A stretch of 64,000 bases of DNA from Vagococcus salmoninarum (GCF_003987495.1 NZ_NGJU01000002.1:124001-188000); one strand, 5' to 3'. Counted from the first letter of the stretch, positions 39,287-50,315 are shown. Made by a program: numbers and translations. Notes: generated from the letters alone by a model not told the origin.

Positions 39287-39943
39287 TTAAACTAAACTTA
39301 AAATTTTTGCTAAATTTAAATCCCCTGTGTGATTAACCCGATAATCCGCTTCTTTCATCGATTCTGGGTCACCAACACCAACTGAAAACATTTGTGCTTG
39401 ATTAATGGCAGTAATTCCAGCCGCCGCATCTTCAACCCCAACACATTGACTTGGCACTAACCCTAGTTGGCTAGCCCCTTTTAAGAAAATTTCTGGGTCA
39501 GGTTTACCTTGAGCCAAGCTTTCAGGGTCCACGATTGTTTCAAAGTAATCAGCCAAGGCTAACTTTTCAAGAATCATTGGGCCATTTTTACTAGCTGAAG
39601 CTAAGGCAAGTTTGATTCCTTGGTCTTTTAAATCTTCTAAAAGAGTTAAAATTCCTGGTAAAATGTCTTTCGGAGTGACATTTTCAATCAATTTAACATA
39701 CTCAGCATTTTTTTCAGCAGCTAAAGCAGTCTTCTCTTCTGCTGAGAAATCTTGACTGCGCTTGCCATGAACTAAGATGCGTTCCAATGAGTCCATTCGG
39801 GAAATGCCTTTCAATTCTTCATTAAATTCTCGATCAATCTCGATTTCAATCGTTTTAGCTAAGTTTTTCCACGCTTGGTAATGATATTCTGCTGAATCCG
39901 TAATAACCCCATCTAAGTCAAAAATAAAGCCTTTAATTGTCAT
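39287..39943 (-). CDS. pgmB: Beta-phosphoglucomutase
   Basis: 218 aa HAD-superfamily phosphomutase converting beta-glucose-1-phosphate to glucose-6-phosphate. Motif I FDLDGVITDSAEYHYQAWK holds the nucleophile and acid/base aspartates and the histidine, motif II ALASASKNG, motif III lysine-aspartate in GKPDPEIFLKGA and motif IV VGVEDAAAGI. AAAAGGACGG precedes the ATG. It processes the product of the maltose phosphorylase encoded just upstream, from which it is separated by a hairpin that may tune its level. Confidence 0.95.
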   Translation of the reverse strand: MTIKGFIFDLDGVITDSAEYHYQAWKNLAKTIEIEIDREFNEELKGISRMDSLERILVHGKRSQDFSAEEKTALAAEKNAEYVKLIENVTPKDILPGILTLLEDLKDQGIKLALASASKNGPMILEKLALADYFETIVDPESLAQGKPDPEIFLKGASQLGLVPSQCVGVEDAAAGITAINQAQMFSVGVGDPESMKEADYRVNHTGDLNLAKILSLV

Positions 39944-39961
39944 TCTTTCTGCCGTCCTTTT

Positions 39962-39994
39962 AAAAAGACAATCAAAGAATCCCTTTGATTGTCT
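39962..39994 (-). terminator. Intra-operon terminator between mapA and pgmB
   Basis: 14-bp stem AAGACAATCAAAG / CTTTGATTGTCTT with a 6-nt loop followed by TTT-A on the minus strand. Lying between two genes of one pathway, it probably causes partial termination. Confidence 0.65.
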
Positions 39995-40002
39995 TCGTAT
40001 TT

Positions 40003-42270
40003 TTAAAGTGTTACTGTCAGTTCTGTTTCTAAGACTAATGCTTCATCAAATAAATTTAATTTAAGGGCTTCGCCGGCTAATAAACGAATGCTAACCTTTT
40101 GATGATCGACGCTGATTTCTAATAACCGTCCTTGGTAATTGACTTTAAACGAATACCCTTGCCAGTTTTTCGGCGTGAAAGGTTTAAAGCTTAATTGGCC
40201 ATCTAAAGTCCGCATACCAGCAAACCCATGAACGACAGATAACCAGCCACCACTCATTGACGTAATGTGTAACCCATCTTCAGTGTCGTTATTATAGTTA
40301 TCTAAGTCTAGGCGAGCTGTTCGAGCATAAAGTTCGACGGCTTTTTCTTCCATGCCTAGTTCTGCCGCTAAAATACTATGAATACTTGCGGATAATGAGG
40401 ATTCATGAACTGTTAAAGGCTCATAAAAGTCAAAGTTTTGTTGTTTTTCTGCTTGAGTGTATTCATGATTTAAGAAATATAACCCTTGCAGAACGTCTGC
40501 TTGTTTAATGTATGGCGAACGTAAGACTTTATCCCATGACCAGTTTTGATTCAAAGGTAAATCCGTTGCCGCTAAACTCGTAACTGGTTGTAAGTCTTTA
40601 TCTAAAAAGGTGTCGTGTTGGACAAAAATGCCTAAGTCTTCATCGACAGGATAGTACATTTTAGTAATTATCTCTTGCCACTTGGCTTTTTCAGTTTCTG
40701 AAACGGCTAATTCACTAGCTTTTTCCGCTGAAACCTTCGTTAAGCTAGCTAAAGTATAACGAAGAACCCACGTTGCAATTGTATTCGTGTACCAGTTATT
40801 GTTTACGTTGTTTTCATATTCGTTAGGCCCAGTCACCCCATGAATCATGTATTGGTCATTCCGTTCTGAATAATGAACTCGGTCTTGCCAGAAACGGGCA
40901 ATTGCCACTAAGACATCAATGCCTTCATTAACTAAATAAGTCTCATCACCAGTGTAGGTCGTGTAATTATAAATAGCATGAGCAATCGCCCCATTTCGGT
41001 GAATTTCTTCAAAGGTGATTTCCCACTCATTGTGACATTCCACCCCCGTAAAGGTTACCATCGGGTATAGTGCCCCTGCTAAGCCTTGCTGTTTAGCGTT
41101 ATGGAAAGCCCCTGGTAATTGTTGGTGACGGTATTTTAAGAGTTGCTCAGAAACAGCTGGCTCCGTTACTGATAAATACATTGGCACAATGTACGCTTCT
41201 GTATCCCAGTAAGTTGCTCCACCATATTTCTCACCAGTAAAGCCTTTTGGTCCAACGTTCAGTCGAGCATCTTCGCCGTAATAAGTTGCAAATAATTGGA
41301 AGATGTTAAAACGCATCCCTTGTTGGGCTTCGTCGTCTCCTTGAATGACAACATCGGCTTTTTCCCAACGTTGACTCCAACCGTGACTGTGAGCGGTTTT
41401 TAGCTCTTCCCAGCTACTGTCTAAAGCCTTTTGTAATAACGTCTCAGCCTGACTCACTTGTTGCTCTTCAGGGACATCACGACTAGTGACGACACCTACA
41501 TATTTTTCTAATGCAATCGTTTCCCCTGAGTTCACTTGATAAGTGTAAGTTTCAGATACTAACTTTTCACTTTCAGTCTGACTTTTAACTCCGCCAGTCG
41601 TTTTATTTTGCATACTTGTCGTAACGCTAAAGCGTGGTGTGCCAAAAGGATTTTCTAACGTTTCCATCGTTAAACTCGGAGTTACTCCCAAGTGACGATT
41701 TTTTTCTAGCCAAAAGTTTTCATCGTAGTTACTGTCTTCATTTTGGACATTGCCATCTAGCTTCGGTGTCAGTTTGATTTCTGCAGAACCAGCTAAAACC
41801 TCGACTGTGACTTTAATTAACGCTAACTCTTGTTGAGCCACACTGACATACCGTTCAAAAGTTAATTTCGCTTGGACTTCACCGACTGTCACTGTATAAG
41901 AACGATTTAAAATCCCTGTTTTCAAATCTAATTCTAAGTAAAAATCACGATAGTCCACAGTTGCTAAATCAATGTTAGTTTGATTAATCTGGACATCAAT
42001 GCCGATAAAATTAGTGGCGTTAATGACTTTACCAAAATAATCTGGGTAGCCGTTTTTCCACCAACCTACGCGAGTTTTATCAGGAAACCAGACACCAGCA
42101 ATGTACGTTCCTTGATGGCTATCTCCAGAATAGCCTTCTTCGAAGTTACCTCGCATGCCCATATAGCCATTTCCGATTGAAGTCAGACTTTCTTGCAAGC
42201 GCATATTTTCCGCATCGAGAGTGGTTGTTTTAATTTTCCACGGATCTATTTCAAATAAACGTTTAAACAT
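40003..42270 (-). CDS. mapA: Maltose phosphorylase (glycoside hydrolase family 65)
   Basis: 755 aa. Splits maltose with inorganic phosphate to glucose and beta-glucose-1-phosphate, cytosolic. GH65 layout: N-terminal beta-sandwich (1-270), helical linker, (alpha/alpha)6 barrel (about 330-690) and a small C-terminal sheet. Visible signatures are [42 protein letters not shown] and the catalytic-acid region [27 protein letters not shown] precedes the ATG. Its pairing with pgmB and a maltodextrin ABC importer fixes the substrate as maltose rather than trehalose or kojibiose with good but not full certainty. Confidence 0.94.
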   Translation of the reverse strand: MFKRLFEIDPWKIKTTTLDAENMRLQESLTSIGNGYMGMRGNFEEGYSGDSHQGTYIAGVWFPDKTRVGWWKNGYPDYFGKVINATNFIGIDVQINQTNIDLATVDYRDFYLELDLKTGILNRSYTVTVGEVQAKLTFERYVSVAQQELALIKVTVEVLAGSAEIKLTPKLDGNVQNEDSNYDENFWLEKNRHLGVTPSLTMETLENPFGTPRFSVTTSMQNKTTGGVKSQTESEKLVSETYTYQVNSGETIALEKYVGVVTSRDVPEEQQVSQAETLLQKALDSSWEELKTAHSHGWSQRWEKADVVIQGDDEAQQGMRFNIFQLFATYYGEDARLNVGPKGFTGEKYGGATYWDTEAYIVPMYLSVTEPAVSEQLLKYRHQQLPGAFHNAKQQGLAGALYPMVTFTGVECHNEWEITFEEIHRNGAIAHAIYNYTTYTGDETYLVNEGIDVLVAIARFWQDRVHYSERNDQYMIHGVTGPNEYENNVNNNWYTNTIATWVLRYTLASLTKVSAEKASELAVSETEKAKWQEIITKMYYPVDEDLGIFVQHDTFLDKDLQPVTSLAATDLPLNQNWSWDKVLRSPYIKQADVLQGLYFLNHEYTQAEKQQNFDFYEPLTVHESSLSASIHSILAAELGMEEKAVELYARTARLDLDNYNNDTEDGLHITSMSGGWLSVVHGFAGMRTLDGQLSFKPFTPKNWQGYSFKVNYQGRLLEISVDHQKVSIRLLAGEALKLNLFDEALVLETELTVTL

Positions 42271-42296
42271 ATTATATTCTCCTTTAGTTCATTAGT

Positions 42297-43139
42297 TTAG
42301 CGAGTGTTCGCCCCTGTTTGACCATTCACATAGTTATCATCAAAACGAGTCGTTACAAAGACACCTAACAACATCATGACTAAGCCTAAAGATTGAATAC
42401 TTAAAACAAGTGTCATATCAAAACTAATTAAACCGACAATCATTCCTAGTAACGTACTTAAGCCTAAGGCATTTAAAATTAAATTCACTGATTCTTGAAA
42501 GGTTTTAACTGATGATAAATCATTTTTACGAGTTAACCAGATAAAGAATGAACCACCAAAAACTAAGATTAAGCTACTGACTAAAATTAAGCTGCCACTC
42601 ATTAAAATCATTGTAAAGGCGACAAAGGCTTTATTTTGCTTTAACCACTGGCTACTGATCCCTTGTTTCAGTTCTGCCAGCGTCTCAAAGTTTTGTGGAC
42701 TAAAGTCTTTTGTGTAAGAGACTTTAAAGTCGTAACCCGCTTCATCTTTCATTAACATCGTTGTTTGATTAAAACTAATGCCGTTTTTCAGATCGGCGAT
42801 TGCTTTGTCTGTTAAGTTGAAACCAACTGTGTTTGTTTCGTTAATAAAGCCTTGCCTAGGGCTTTTTAATTCCCCATCAGTGAAATCAGCTTGCTGAATT
42901 TCAGCTAAAACTTCGTCATCAAGTGTTTGGAACATTTTCGGCATAATTTCACCTAGTTCAAAATTACTTGATTTTGCCATATTCATCGACACGGGAATTA
43001 ACAATAATGCTGTTAAGAATATAAACACAATTACCATCTGCCACCTTGATAACCCGTGACGACCTTTGAAAATTTTCTTAGGCGTAAGTGTATTAGCAAA
43101 ATAATTCATTGGAAATGGTAAGTTTTTCATTGGTTTCAT
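42297..43139 (-). CDS. DUF1189 membrane protein of the maltodextrin operon (YvdJ/MalA-like)
   Basis: 280 aa. One helix near residue 35-50, an extracytoplasmic stretch of about 120 residues, then four helices (about 175-265). This DUF1189 topology and place in the operon, directly after MalG, match Bacillus YvdJ, annotated as a maltodextrin utilisation protein of unknown mechanism. The ATG at 43139 has GAAAGG 10 nt upstream; an ATG three codons later (43130) has AAGGAT 8 nt upstream and is equally possible. Confidence 0.82.
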   Translation of the reverse strand: MKPMKNLPFPMNYFANTLTPKKIFKGRHGLSRWQMVIVFIFLTALLLIPVSMNMAKSSNFELGEIMPKMFQTLDDEVLAEIQQADFTDGELKSPRQGFINETNTVGFNLTDKAIADLKNGISFNQTTMLMKDEAGYDFKVSYTKDFSPQNFETLAELKQGISSQWLKQNKAFVAFTMILMSGSLILVSSLILVFGGSFFIWLTRKNDLSSVKTFQESVNLILNALGLSTLLGMIVGLISFDMTLVLSIQSLGLVMMLLGVFVTTRFDDNYVNGQTGANTR

Positions 43140-43145
43140 CCTTTT

Positions 43146-43994
43146 TTAACCTTTCGTTCCACCTGCAACTAAACCTGAAACAAAGTGTTTTTGCAAGAAG
43201 AAGAATAAGGTAGTTATTGGTACTGCAATTAAGATTGCACCAGCTGCAAAGAGGGCGACTTTTTGGTCTTTAGAGTTACTAATAAAAGATTGTAAACCAA
43301 CAGCAACGGTAATTTTGTCTTGTGAACGTAATAAGAAACGGGCTAACATAAAATCACCGAAAGGTCCCATAAAGGCCCATAATGCTTGGACAGCAATCAT
43401 TGGTTTAACTAATGGTAAAATAATTTGCCAGAAGATTCTAAAGTGGCCTGCCCCATCGAGCTTAGCTGACTCATCTAAATCAATCGGCACAGTGTCGAAA
43501 TAGCCTTTCATTAACCAAGTATTCATTGGAATCCCACCACCGATGTAGATCAGAGTTAAGAACCAGTATTGATCTAAGGCATCTAATAAGAAGGCCATGA
43601 CGTAAAAGGCTGTTAAAGCTGCCATCGTCGGTACCATTTGAATAATTAAGAAGAATTTCAAACTGCCTTTTCGACCAACGAAACGGTAACGACTATACGT
43701 ATAGCCAGCTAAAGTAACTATTGTCACTTGGCAAATCATCGTGAAGAAAGCAATGACTAACGTATTTTTATACCAACTACCATACAAAGTTTCGGTAAAC
43801 AGACGTTGGAAGTTTAGTAAGGTCCACTTACTATTAAAATCTAAGCTAAAGGCACTGACGTTACCGGCTTTAAAAGCTGAACTGACGGTAATCAGTAATG
43901 GATAAATCACGATAATTGATAAACATGTCATAAATAAGTAAGTAAAAAACTTAGTCCAAAAAGTCATCACTTTTTGCGATTTGGCTTTTTTCAT
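43146..43994 (-). CDS. malG: Maltodextrin ABC transporter permease MalG
   Basis: 282 aa with six transmembrane helices. The cytoplasmic EAA loop that contacts the ATPase reads [22 protein letters not shown] in two parts, typical of MalG/MdxG. The substrate-side permease partner MalF is encoded 3 nt upstream. No ATPase gene is in this operon; in low-GC Gram-positives a shared MsmK/MsmX-type ATPase encoded elsewhere usually powers such importers. Confidence 0.92.
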   Translation of the reverse strand: MKKAKSQKVMTFWTKFFTYLFMTCLSIIVIYPLLITVSSAFKAGNVSAFSLDFNSKWTLLNFQRLFTETLYGSWYKNTLVIAFFTMICQVTIVTLAGYTYSRYRFVGRKGSLKFFLIIQMVPTMAALTAFYVMAFLLDALDQYWFLTLIYIGGGIPMNTWLMKGYFDTVPIDLDESAKLDGAGHFRIFWQIILPLVKPMIAVQALWAFMGPFGDFMLARFLLRSQDKITVAVGLQSFISNSKDQKVALFAAGAILIAVPITTLFFFLQKHFVSGLVAGGTKG

Positions 43995-43996
43995 GA

Positions 43997-45301
43997 TTAC
44001 ATCCCCTCCATATCAAAGGCTTTAGTTTTCTTAAAGACAATTAGTGAGACACTAATTACAATGGCTGAAATTAATAAAGTTACAGCGGCTGCCACTGAGT
44101 ATTGCGGTGAATTCCCTGTCGTTAGTTTGTAGATCCAGGAAATCAAAATATCTGAAGAGCCTGCTCCACCACCGACACTGCCTGGGCCACCGTTATTAAA
44201 GAGATAAATCATTGAGAAGTTATTAAAGTTCCCAGTGTATTGCGTAACAAAGATTGGTGCTGCTACATATAAGATCATTGGTAAAGTAATTTGACGGAAA
44301 CGTTGCATCGCATTCGCCCCATCAATTTTAGCTGCCTCGTATAAATCTTCTGGAATCGACTGTAAAATCCCAGTGACCATCACGTAAATATAAGGGAAGC
44401 CTAACCAACCTTGAATCATAATAATTGCAACTTTCGTCCAAAATGGATCGGTCTTCCAAGGAATGGCTGCAATATCGACAAAGGGCAAGTTATTAAAGAA
44501 GGGAATGACTTGAGCGTTAATTGCACCGATACTGTCATTGAAAATATTTGAGAAACTCATGATTGTAATAAAGGCTGGCACTGCCCAAGGTAATAAGAAA
44601 ATCACACCGAAAATCCGGCGACCTTTAATAAATTGTTGATTGGCAATAACCGCAGTGAAAACTCCTAAAACAATTTGTAAGGTTGAGGCACATAAGGTCC
44701 AGATTAGCGTCCAAGATAGAACGGCGCCAAAAGTATCACGATAAGAACTTAAGAAAAAGATACTGAAGAAGTTCTTAAAGCCGACCCAGTCAATTAAATT
44801 CGCTGGTGGAATATGGTAGAAATCGTAGTTAGTAAAAGCCATAAACAATGTCACCAGGACAGGGAAAATAATAGCAAATGTCATTACAATATAAGCTGGC
44901 AATGTTAGTAAGTAAGGAAAACCATTGTCTAACATATTATGGATAATTTCTTTTGCAGTCACATTTACTTTCATTCCTGAATTCCATCGTTTCGCTACAA
45001 CTTTTGCATCTCTGACATTAATGAAGTAAAAAATTAAAAAGATTGCCGTAATAATTATTTGTAACGTTCCTTCGATCATTAAGAATAGTGAGTGGTCATC
45101 GATTGCGACACTTCCTAAAGTAATAAATCCTTGAATTGCGCCAATTCCGAATAAGACCATTTCAATTATAAATACCACAAAAATACTGAGAAAGAAGACA
45201 CCTTTAAATTTTTGTTCATTATAAAATTGTCCTAAACCTGGGATAAGCGATAAGAGAGTTGCTTTTTTAACGTCTTTTTTATTGGTTACATGAGTATCCA
45301 T
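43997..45301 (-). CDS. malF: Maltodextrin ABC transporter permease MalF
   Basis: 434 aa with eight transmembrane helices; two extra N-terminal helices (about 20-95) precede the core, as in Gram-positive MdxF. EAA loop: [25 protein letters not shown] precedes the ATG by 8 nt. It is separated from malE by a hairpin terminator, so less permease than binding protein should be made. Confidence 0.92.
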   Translation of the reverse strand: MDTHVTNKKDVKKATLLSLIPGLGQFYNEQKFKGVFFLSIFVVFIIEMVLFGIGAIQGFITLGSVAIDDHSLFLMIEGTLQIIITAIFLIFYFINVRDAKVVAKRWNSGMKVNVTAKEIIHNMLDNGFPYLLTLPAYIVMTFAIIFPVLVTLFMAFTNYDFYHIPPANLIDWVGFKNFFSIFFLSSYRDTFGAVLSWTLIWTLCASTLQIVLGVFTAVIANQQFIKGRRIFGVIFLLPWAVPAFITIMSFSNIFNDSIGAINAQVIPFFNNLPFVDIAAIPWKTDPFWTKVAIIMIQGWLGFPYIYVMVTGILQSIPEDLYEAAKIDGANAMQRFRQITLPMILYVAAPIFVTQYTGNFNNFSMIYLFNNGGPGSVGGGAGSSDILISWIYKLTTGNSPQYSVAAAVTLLISAIVISVSLIVFKKTKAFDMEGM

Positions 45302-45318
45302 CTTTTTTTCTCCTATTC

Positions 45319-45355
45319 TTAAAAAATTCGGCAGAGCCCTTTAGACTCTGCCGAA
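45319..45355 (-). terminator. Intra-operon terminator between malE and malF
   Basis: Perfect 10-bp stem TTCGGCAGAG / CTCTGCCGAA with a 9-nt loop and T-run on the minus strand. Its place between binding-protein and permease genes is a classic way to obtain excess binding protein. Confidence 0.85.
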
Positions 45356-45408
45356 AATCTTTTTTCAATCTAGCCGAGTATCAGATTCGATTGTTTGTTA
45401 GTGCAAAT

Positions 45409-46674
45409 TTATTTAGCATATTTTTGCGCAATTGCGTCGTCAATAATTTTAACGGCTGCATCAGCGGCTTCTTGAGCACTTTGTTTACCTGAAGCGGCAT
45501 CAAACATTAAGTTTTCGCCACCAGCCCAAACTTCACCCATCTCTGGAATGTTTGGCATTGGATCAGCACTTGCGTATTGATCAATCACGGCTTTCGTAAT
45601 TTGATCGTCACCAGCAGCTGCAATGTCACGAGCTTTGTTGTTAGCTGGGACTTCGTTGGTAATTTCGTATAATTTTGTTTGGTTTGCTTCATTTGTTAAG
45701 TAGTCGATGAATTTTTGTGCAACTTCTTTGTTTTTAGAGTAATTGCTGACAACCCATGCTTTACCGCCACCAAAAGCTTCGTATTCTTTACCGTTAACTA
45801 ATGTTGGAATCTTAGCTACGCCAAAGTTAACACCTGAGTCTTTATAGTTAGCTGCTGCCCAAGGGCCATCAATAATCGCTGCTGTTTTGCCTTCAATAAA
45901 TTGGTTCGTAATGAAGTCGCCGGCACTTTTAACGTCTTGCATCCCTTTTGGCCAAACATCGTTGAACCAAGTGTTAGCATATTCGATTCCTTCAACTGCG
46001 CCTTTACTGTTTAAACCAACATCACTTGGATCTGTTCCGTCATTACCAAAGACATACCCACCGTAACCAGCTAGTAAACCGTAAGCTGAATAGAAATCAG
46101 TCCATTTAGCTAAGAACCCAACGTTTTTGCCTTTTTCCGCTGCAAAATCATATTTAGGATCTTTCGCAATTTCTTCTAAGTCACCAAAAGTTGTTGGTGC
46201 TTCAGTAATTAAATCTTTATTATAGTAAAGAACTAATGTTTCGATAATGGCTGGTTCACCGAAGAATTTACCATCAACAGTTACTTGAGATTTATCTGTG
46301 TCATTATAATCAGCATCGTTACCTAATGTGACTTCAGTTAAATGCCCTTGTTGTCCTAAAGGTCCTAAGCGGTCATAAGCTGACATCATCACATCTGGTG
46401 CTTTCCCAGCTGGGCCGTCAAGCGGTAGCGCTTCTAATTGTTCAAACATGTCTCGCTCTGTTAGTTCAATTTTAACGTCATTTTCTTTCTCGAAGTCACC
46501 TTTCAGTTCTTCAAGATATTTAATGTAGCCTTTATCGACTGAAATTTGTAAAGTCTTGTTGTCTCCACTAGCTTCTTCTTTAGCTTTCTCTTTGCTGCTA
46601 CCACATGCTACTAGTGTCAATGCTAAACCAGAAACTAATAATCCTAAGCCAACTTTTTTCAAACTCTTCTTCAT
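45409..46674 (-). CDS. malE: Maltodextrin-binding lipoprotein MalE
   Basis: 421 aa. Signal peptide with lipobox LTLVACGSS (cleavage before Cys at about 25), so it is lipid-anchored on the outer face of the membrane. Mature protein is a family 1 solute-binding fold: VLYYNKDLI, AKWTDFYSAYGLLAGYGGY, AAIIDGPWAAANYKDSG and AFGGGKAWVVS. The ATG at 46674 follows GGGGG by 8 nt; the preceding codon is a TTG in frame. Delivers maltose/maltodextrin to MalFG. Preceded by its own operator and probable promoter. Confidence 0.93.
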   Translation of the reverse strand: MKKSLKKVGLGLLVSGLALTLVACGSSKEKAKEEASGDNKTLQISVDKGYIKYLEELKGDFEKENDVKIELTERDMFEQLEALPLDGPAGKAPDVMMSAYDRLGPLGQQGHLTEVTLGNDADYNDTDKSQVTVDGKFFGEPAIIETLVLYYNKDLITEAPTTFGDLEEIAKDPKYDFAAEKGKNVGFLAKWTDFYSAYGLLAGYGGYVFGNDGTDPSDVGLNSKGAVEGIEYANTWFNDVWPKGMQDVKSAGDFITNQFIEGKTAAIIDGPWAAANYKDSGVNFGVAKIPTLVNGKEYEAFGGGKAWVVSNYSKNKEVAQKFIDYLTNEANQTKLYEITNEVPANNKARDIAAAGDDQITKAVIDQYASADPMPNIPEMGEVWAGGENLMFDAASGKQSAQEAADAAVKIIDDAIAQKYAK

Positions 46675-46757
46675 CAATAATACCCCCTGTGTGTTTTTGT
46701 TTTTCTGTACACCTTTATTATGTGTTGTTACAAGGACAATTGCAATCGCTATCTCCT

Positions 46758-46788
46758 TGTTACCGCTAACAGAATGAAAACGCTCTAC
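46758..46788 (-). promoter_or_regulatory. LacI/MalR-type operator and cre-like site before malE
   Basis: Palindrome TGTTACCGCTAACA (46758-46771) matches the sites at 50316 and 50346. A second half site TGTTAC occurs at 46725-46731. TGAAAACGCTCTAC (46775-46788) resembles a catabolite-responsive element but deviates at its last two positions. Together they suggest maltose induction and glucose repression. Confidence 0.6.
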
Positions 46789-48560
46789 TACTTTTCTTCA
46801 ACTAAGACGATAAAGCCTTTCGGTAACACTTGACCCTTGTCACTTGAAACATGACGGCTCATGGCAACTTCCTCAGCGTCTTTGATCTCAATTGGCATTG
46901 CTACTGTGCCACGATTAAAGTAACTAGTAATGACTTCTTTCTCTGTCACACGTTTGAAACCAACAAACTGTTGACTATCATCGGCGATGATAAATTCTAA
47001 GGTCCCATGAGACAAGGTCTCTTGATGATTTTTACGCAAATTAATTAACTCTTTCGTAAAGGCTAAGAAGTCTAAGTCTTGTTTCTCAGTTTCCCAGATC
47101 ATACATTTACGACAATCCGGATCATTTTCACCAGTCATCCCGATTTCAGTCCCGTAATAAATACAAGGGGAACCATGTTGTAAGAAAGTAAAGGCTAAAG
47201 TCATTTGGGCAACAGCCTTGTCTTCCCCAGCAATCGTCAATAAACGAGCGGTATCGTGGGAGTCTAACATATTAAACATCACTTCATTGGTTTGTTGACG
47301 GTATAGCATTAATTGCTCATTTAAGCCACTAACCATGTTACTAGCTGAGATACTTTCTGCTACAAAGAAGTTTTCAATTGTTTCAGTATACGCGTAGTTC
47401 ATCACAGCGTGGAACTCGTCACCGTTTAACCAGCTTTGGGAAGAGTGCCAAATTTCACCTAAAATATAGAAATCTTCTTTCAGCGCCACTGTTTCTTCGT
47501 AAAACTTCTTCCAGAAATGATGATCGACTTCATTGGCAACATCTAAACGCCAAGCGTCAATATCAAATTCCTTAATCCAGTAAGTCGCAATATCAAGAAG
47601 ATATTTTTGAACTTCAGGGTTTGCTGTATTTAATTTAGGCATTCTTGGCGTAAAGGCGAAAGTATCGTAAGAAACTGTCTTTTGACCTTCCTCATTGCCA
47701 TTCGTCCCAAATTCGACTGGGTAACTATGAACGTGGAACCAGTCAGCGTACTGAGATTTCTCTTCGTTTTTAATCACGTCTTGCCACTGAGGTGCATGGT
47801 AACCCATATGATTGAAAACAGCATCTAACATGATGCGAATGCCCCGTTTATGAGCTTCTTCAACTAATTGTTTGAATAACTCTTTATTACCAAAATCAGG
47901 GTCAATTTCGTAATAATCTATTGTGTCGTACTTGTGATTACTATGAGCTTTGAAAACTGGACAGAAATAAATCCCATTAATGCCTAAATCAACTAAGTAG
48001 TCTAAATGGTCAATGACACCTTGTAAATCGCCACCAAAGAAATCTTCCCGATCTGGGTGCTCTTTACTGCCCCATGGCAATGTTCCTACTGGATCATTAC
48101 TTTTATCCCCATTATCAAAACGTTCAGGGAAAATTTGGTACCAGATTGTTTTTTTGACCCATTCAGGTGATTTGAACCGATCAACTTCTTGGAAATAAGG
48201 CATTCTGAAGTAGTTCTCAGCTTTAGCTGTGACTGCTTGACTGTAAGGGAAGATGCCCCGATCACCGTAAAAGACTATCTCATCATCGGTTCCAACAACT
48301 TTAAAGCCATATTGCAAACGGCGGAATTCCGCATTCGTTTCGATTAACCAATAATCAAACTCCTCAGTAGTAGTTAGTAAGCTCATTGGCTCAGACTCTA
48401 AATTCCAGCGGTCTTCATGTAATAAATAAGGATCTCCTTTAATTACTTGAACTTCTTTCACATCATTTTTCTTAGTTCTTAAACGAATATGAAAGTTATC
48501 TTTTTTGTATAAGTATGCAAACTCACTGTCTGGTCGGTGTAATAAGGCTGATTTTTCCAT
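46788..48560 (-). CDS. Neopullulanase/maltogenic amylase-type GH13 enzyme
   Basis: 590 aa, no signal peptide, so it acts on imported maltodextrins. An N-terminal domain (1-120) of the CBM34 kind is typical for cyclomaltodextrinase, neopullulanase and maltogenic amylase. Barrel motifs: MLDAVFNHMG, nucleophile in DAWRLDVANEVDH, acid in FYILGEIWH, and transition-state aspartate in MLDSHDTAR. AAGGAAAAATATT precedes the ATG, 25 nt after the other GH13 gene. Hydrolyses alpha-1,4 (some alpha-1,6) links to maltose. Which of the three named activities dominates cannot be told from sequence. Confidence 0.92.
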   Translation of the reverse strand: MEKSALLHRPDSEFAYLYKKDNFHIRLRTKKNDVKEVQVIKGDPYLLHEDRWNLESEPMSLLTTTEEFDYWLIETNAEFRRLQYGFKVVGTDDEIVFYGDRGIFPYSQAVTAKAENYFRMPYFQEVDRFKSPEWVKKTIWYQIFPERFDNGDKSNDPVGTLPWGSKEHPDREDFFGGDLQGVIDHLDYLVDLGINGIYFCPVFKAHSNHKYDTIDYYEIDPDFGNKELFKQLVEEAHKRGIRIMLDAVFNHMGYHAPQWQDVIKNEEKSQYADWFHVHSYPVEFGTNGNEEGQKTVSYDTFAFTPRMPKLNTANPEVQKYLLDIATYWIKEFDIDAWRLDVANEVDHHFWKKFYEETVALKEDFYILGEIWHSSQSWLNGDEFHAVMNYAYTETIENFFVAESISASNMVSGLNEQLMLYRQQTNEVMFNMLDSHDTARLLTIAGEDKAVAQMTLAFTFLQHGSPCIYYGTEIGMTGENDPDCRKCMIWETEKQDLDFLAFTKELINLRKNHQETLSHGTLEFIIADDSQQFVGFKRVTEKEVITSYFNRGTVAMPIEIKDAEEVAMSRHVSSDKGQVLPKGFIVLVEEK

Positions 48561-48584
48561 TAATATTTTTCCTTCTTTCTTAAA

Positions 48585-50267
48585 CTAGGCTTTTGTGATG
48601 ACTAAGCTACCGTATGCTGGTAACTTAATCGTTGATTCTAAAGGCAGTTCTCCTTGGTAATTACTTAAAAGACGATCATAATCACTAAGGACCACTGGCA
48701 ACTCAACAACTTGTGAACTTTTCGTTAAGTTAGTAATTACTAAAGCAACTTCTTCATCAAGTTGGCGCCGGTAGACATACGTCTCATCGGAACTTGGTAA
48801 TAAGTCAAACGTCCCTTGGCTAAAGAGTGGTTCTTTTTTCAGTTTCAAGAGTTTTTTGTAATAATTTAAGACACTCTTTGGATCGGCTGTTTGTTCCGCC
48901 ACGTTGTAACGACTTTCTTGATTAACCCCACTCCAAGGTTTGGTTTTTGAAAAACCACTGTATGCTTGATCATTCCATTGCATGACTCCTCGGCTAGCTT
49001 CTTTATTAATACTAGCTAGTTTTGCTAAAGCTTCTGATGCCGTTACTCCTTGAGCTAACATGTTTTGATAATCAGCTTTGGCTGCTGGATCATGGAAGCT
49101 AGCAACATCATTAATAGTTAAATTTTTCATGCCGATTTCTTCGCCGTATAAAATAATCGGAATGCCTCGTTGTAAATACATCAAGGTTGCTAACATCTGA
49201 CTACTTTCTGTTCGGTAAACTTGATCATCACCAAAACGGGAGACTAAACGAGGCATGTCATGATTGTTCCAATATAAAGTAGGGTAACGTTCCTCACTTA
49301 AATGACTTTGCCATGAAACCATCCCTTCTTTAAATGCCTTCACATCTAAAGCGACTGGTTGTAAACGCTCAGGTAAGCGTGGGTCTTCAGCGACTTGTTT
49401 CTCTGGAAAACACTTAAAGCTAACTACTGTTTCACATTGCTGATTTACTAAGTCCGTGTAAGCCACTGCTAGCTCTTCTGTCGCTGAAGCTGCTTCCCCG
49501 AGGAAAAACAAATCGGCTTTAAGTTCTCGGAGTTGCCCTAGAAATTCACCTAAGTAAGTTTGAACTTTAGGTAAGTTAGCGTAATACTCTTCTGCTAAAG
49601 CGACTTCCCCAACTGGCACTCCAGGAACTTGTTGGCTAAAATCGGCTTTTGCCATATGGATAAAGGCATCTAAGCGGAAGCCATCTACCCCTTTATTGAC
49701 CCAATATTTAGCGATGTCTAACATGGCGTTGCGAACTTCGACGTTTTCCCAGTTTAAATCTGGCATTTTTTTATCGAAGAGATGAAAGTAGTATTCATCA
49801 GAATTGGTATCTTTTTCCCAAACGCTACCACCAAAGAAAGATCCCCAGTTATTCGGTAATTTTCCCTGTTCTCGTGGTTTTTCCCATAAATAATAATCTC
49901 GATAAATATTATCACGACTTTTACTTGCTTCCAAAAACCAAGGGTGTTGGTTCGACGTGTGATTCAAAACTAAGTCTAGTAAGACTTTCATCCCCCGGTG
50001 GTGGGCTTCATTAATTAATTCAGTAAAGTCTTGATCCCTACCAAATAGTGGATCAATGGCGTAATAATTTGAGATATCATAACCATTATCAACTTGTGGA
50101 GAAATAAAAATCGGGTTCAGCCATAACGTATTAACACCTAAAGACTGAATATAATCAAGCTGCTGAGTAATTCCTTGCAAGTCACCTATGCCATTATTAG
50201 CGGTGTCTTGAAAACTTTTTGGATAAATTTGGTAAACGATGCTTTCTTGCCACCAATGATTTGTCAT
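48585..50267 (-). CDS. Alpha-glucosidase / oligo-1,6-glucosidase (GH13)
   Basis: 560 aa cytosolic enzyme of the GH13 subfamily holding oligo-1,6-glucosidase, trehalose-6-phosphate hydrolase and dextran glucosidase. Motifs: VYQIYPKSFQDTANNGIGDL, DLVLNHTSNQHPWF, nucleophile in DGFRLDAFIHM, acid in FFLGEAAS and YWNNHDMPRLVSRFGD. First gene of the main maltodextrin operon, right behind two operator palindromes. It would release glucose from branched or non-reducing ends; the bond preference is uncertain. Confidence 0.9.
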   Translation of the reverse strand: MTNHWWQESIVYQIYPKSFQDTANNGIGDLQGITQQLDYIQSLGVNTLWLNPIFISPQVDNGYDISNYYAIDPLFGRDQDFTELINEAHHRGMKVLLDLVLNHTSNQHPWFLEASKSRDNIYRDYYLWEKPREQGKLPNNWGSFFGGSVWEKDTNSDEYYFHLFDKKMPDLNWENVEVRNAMLDIAKYWVNKGVDGFRLDAFIHMAKADFSQQVPGVPVGEVALAEEYYANLPKVQTYLGEFLGQLRELKADLFFLGEAASATEELAVAYTDLVNQQCETVVSFKCFPEKQVAEDPRLPERLQPVALDVKAFKEGMVSWQSHLSEERYPTLYWNNHDMPRLVSRFGDDQVYRTESSQMLATLMYLQRGIPIILYGEEIGMKNLTINDVASFHDPAAKADYQNMLAQGVTASEALAKLASINKEASRGVMQWNDQAYSGFSKTKPWSGVNQESRYNVAEQTADPKSVLNYYKKLLKLKKEPLFSQGTFDLLPSSDETYVYRRQLDEEVALVITNLTKSSQVVELPVVLSDYDRLLSNYQGELPLESTIKLPAYGSLVITKA

Positions 50268-50315
50268 ACTAATGCCCCTTTCAACTTCTATTTAACTTAA
50301 CACAAGCATACAAAA

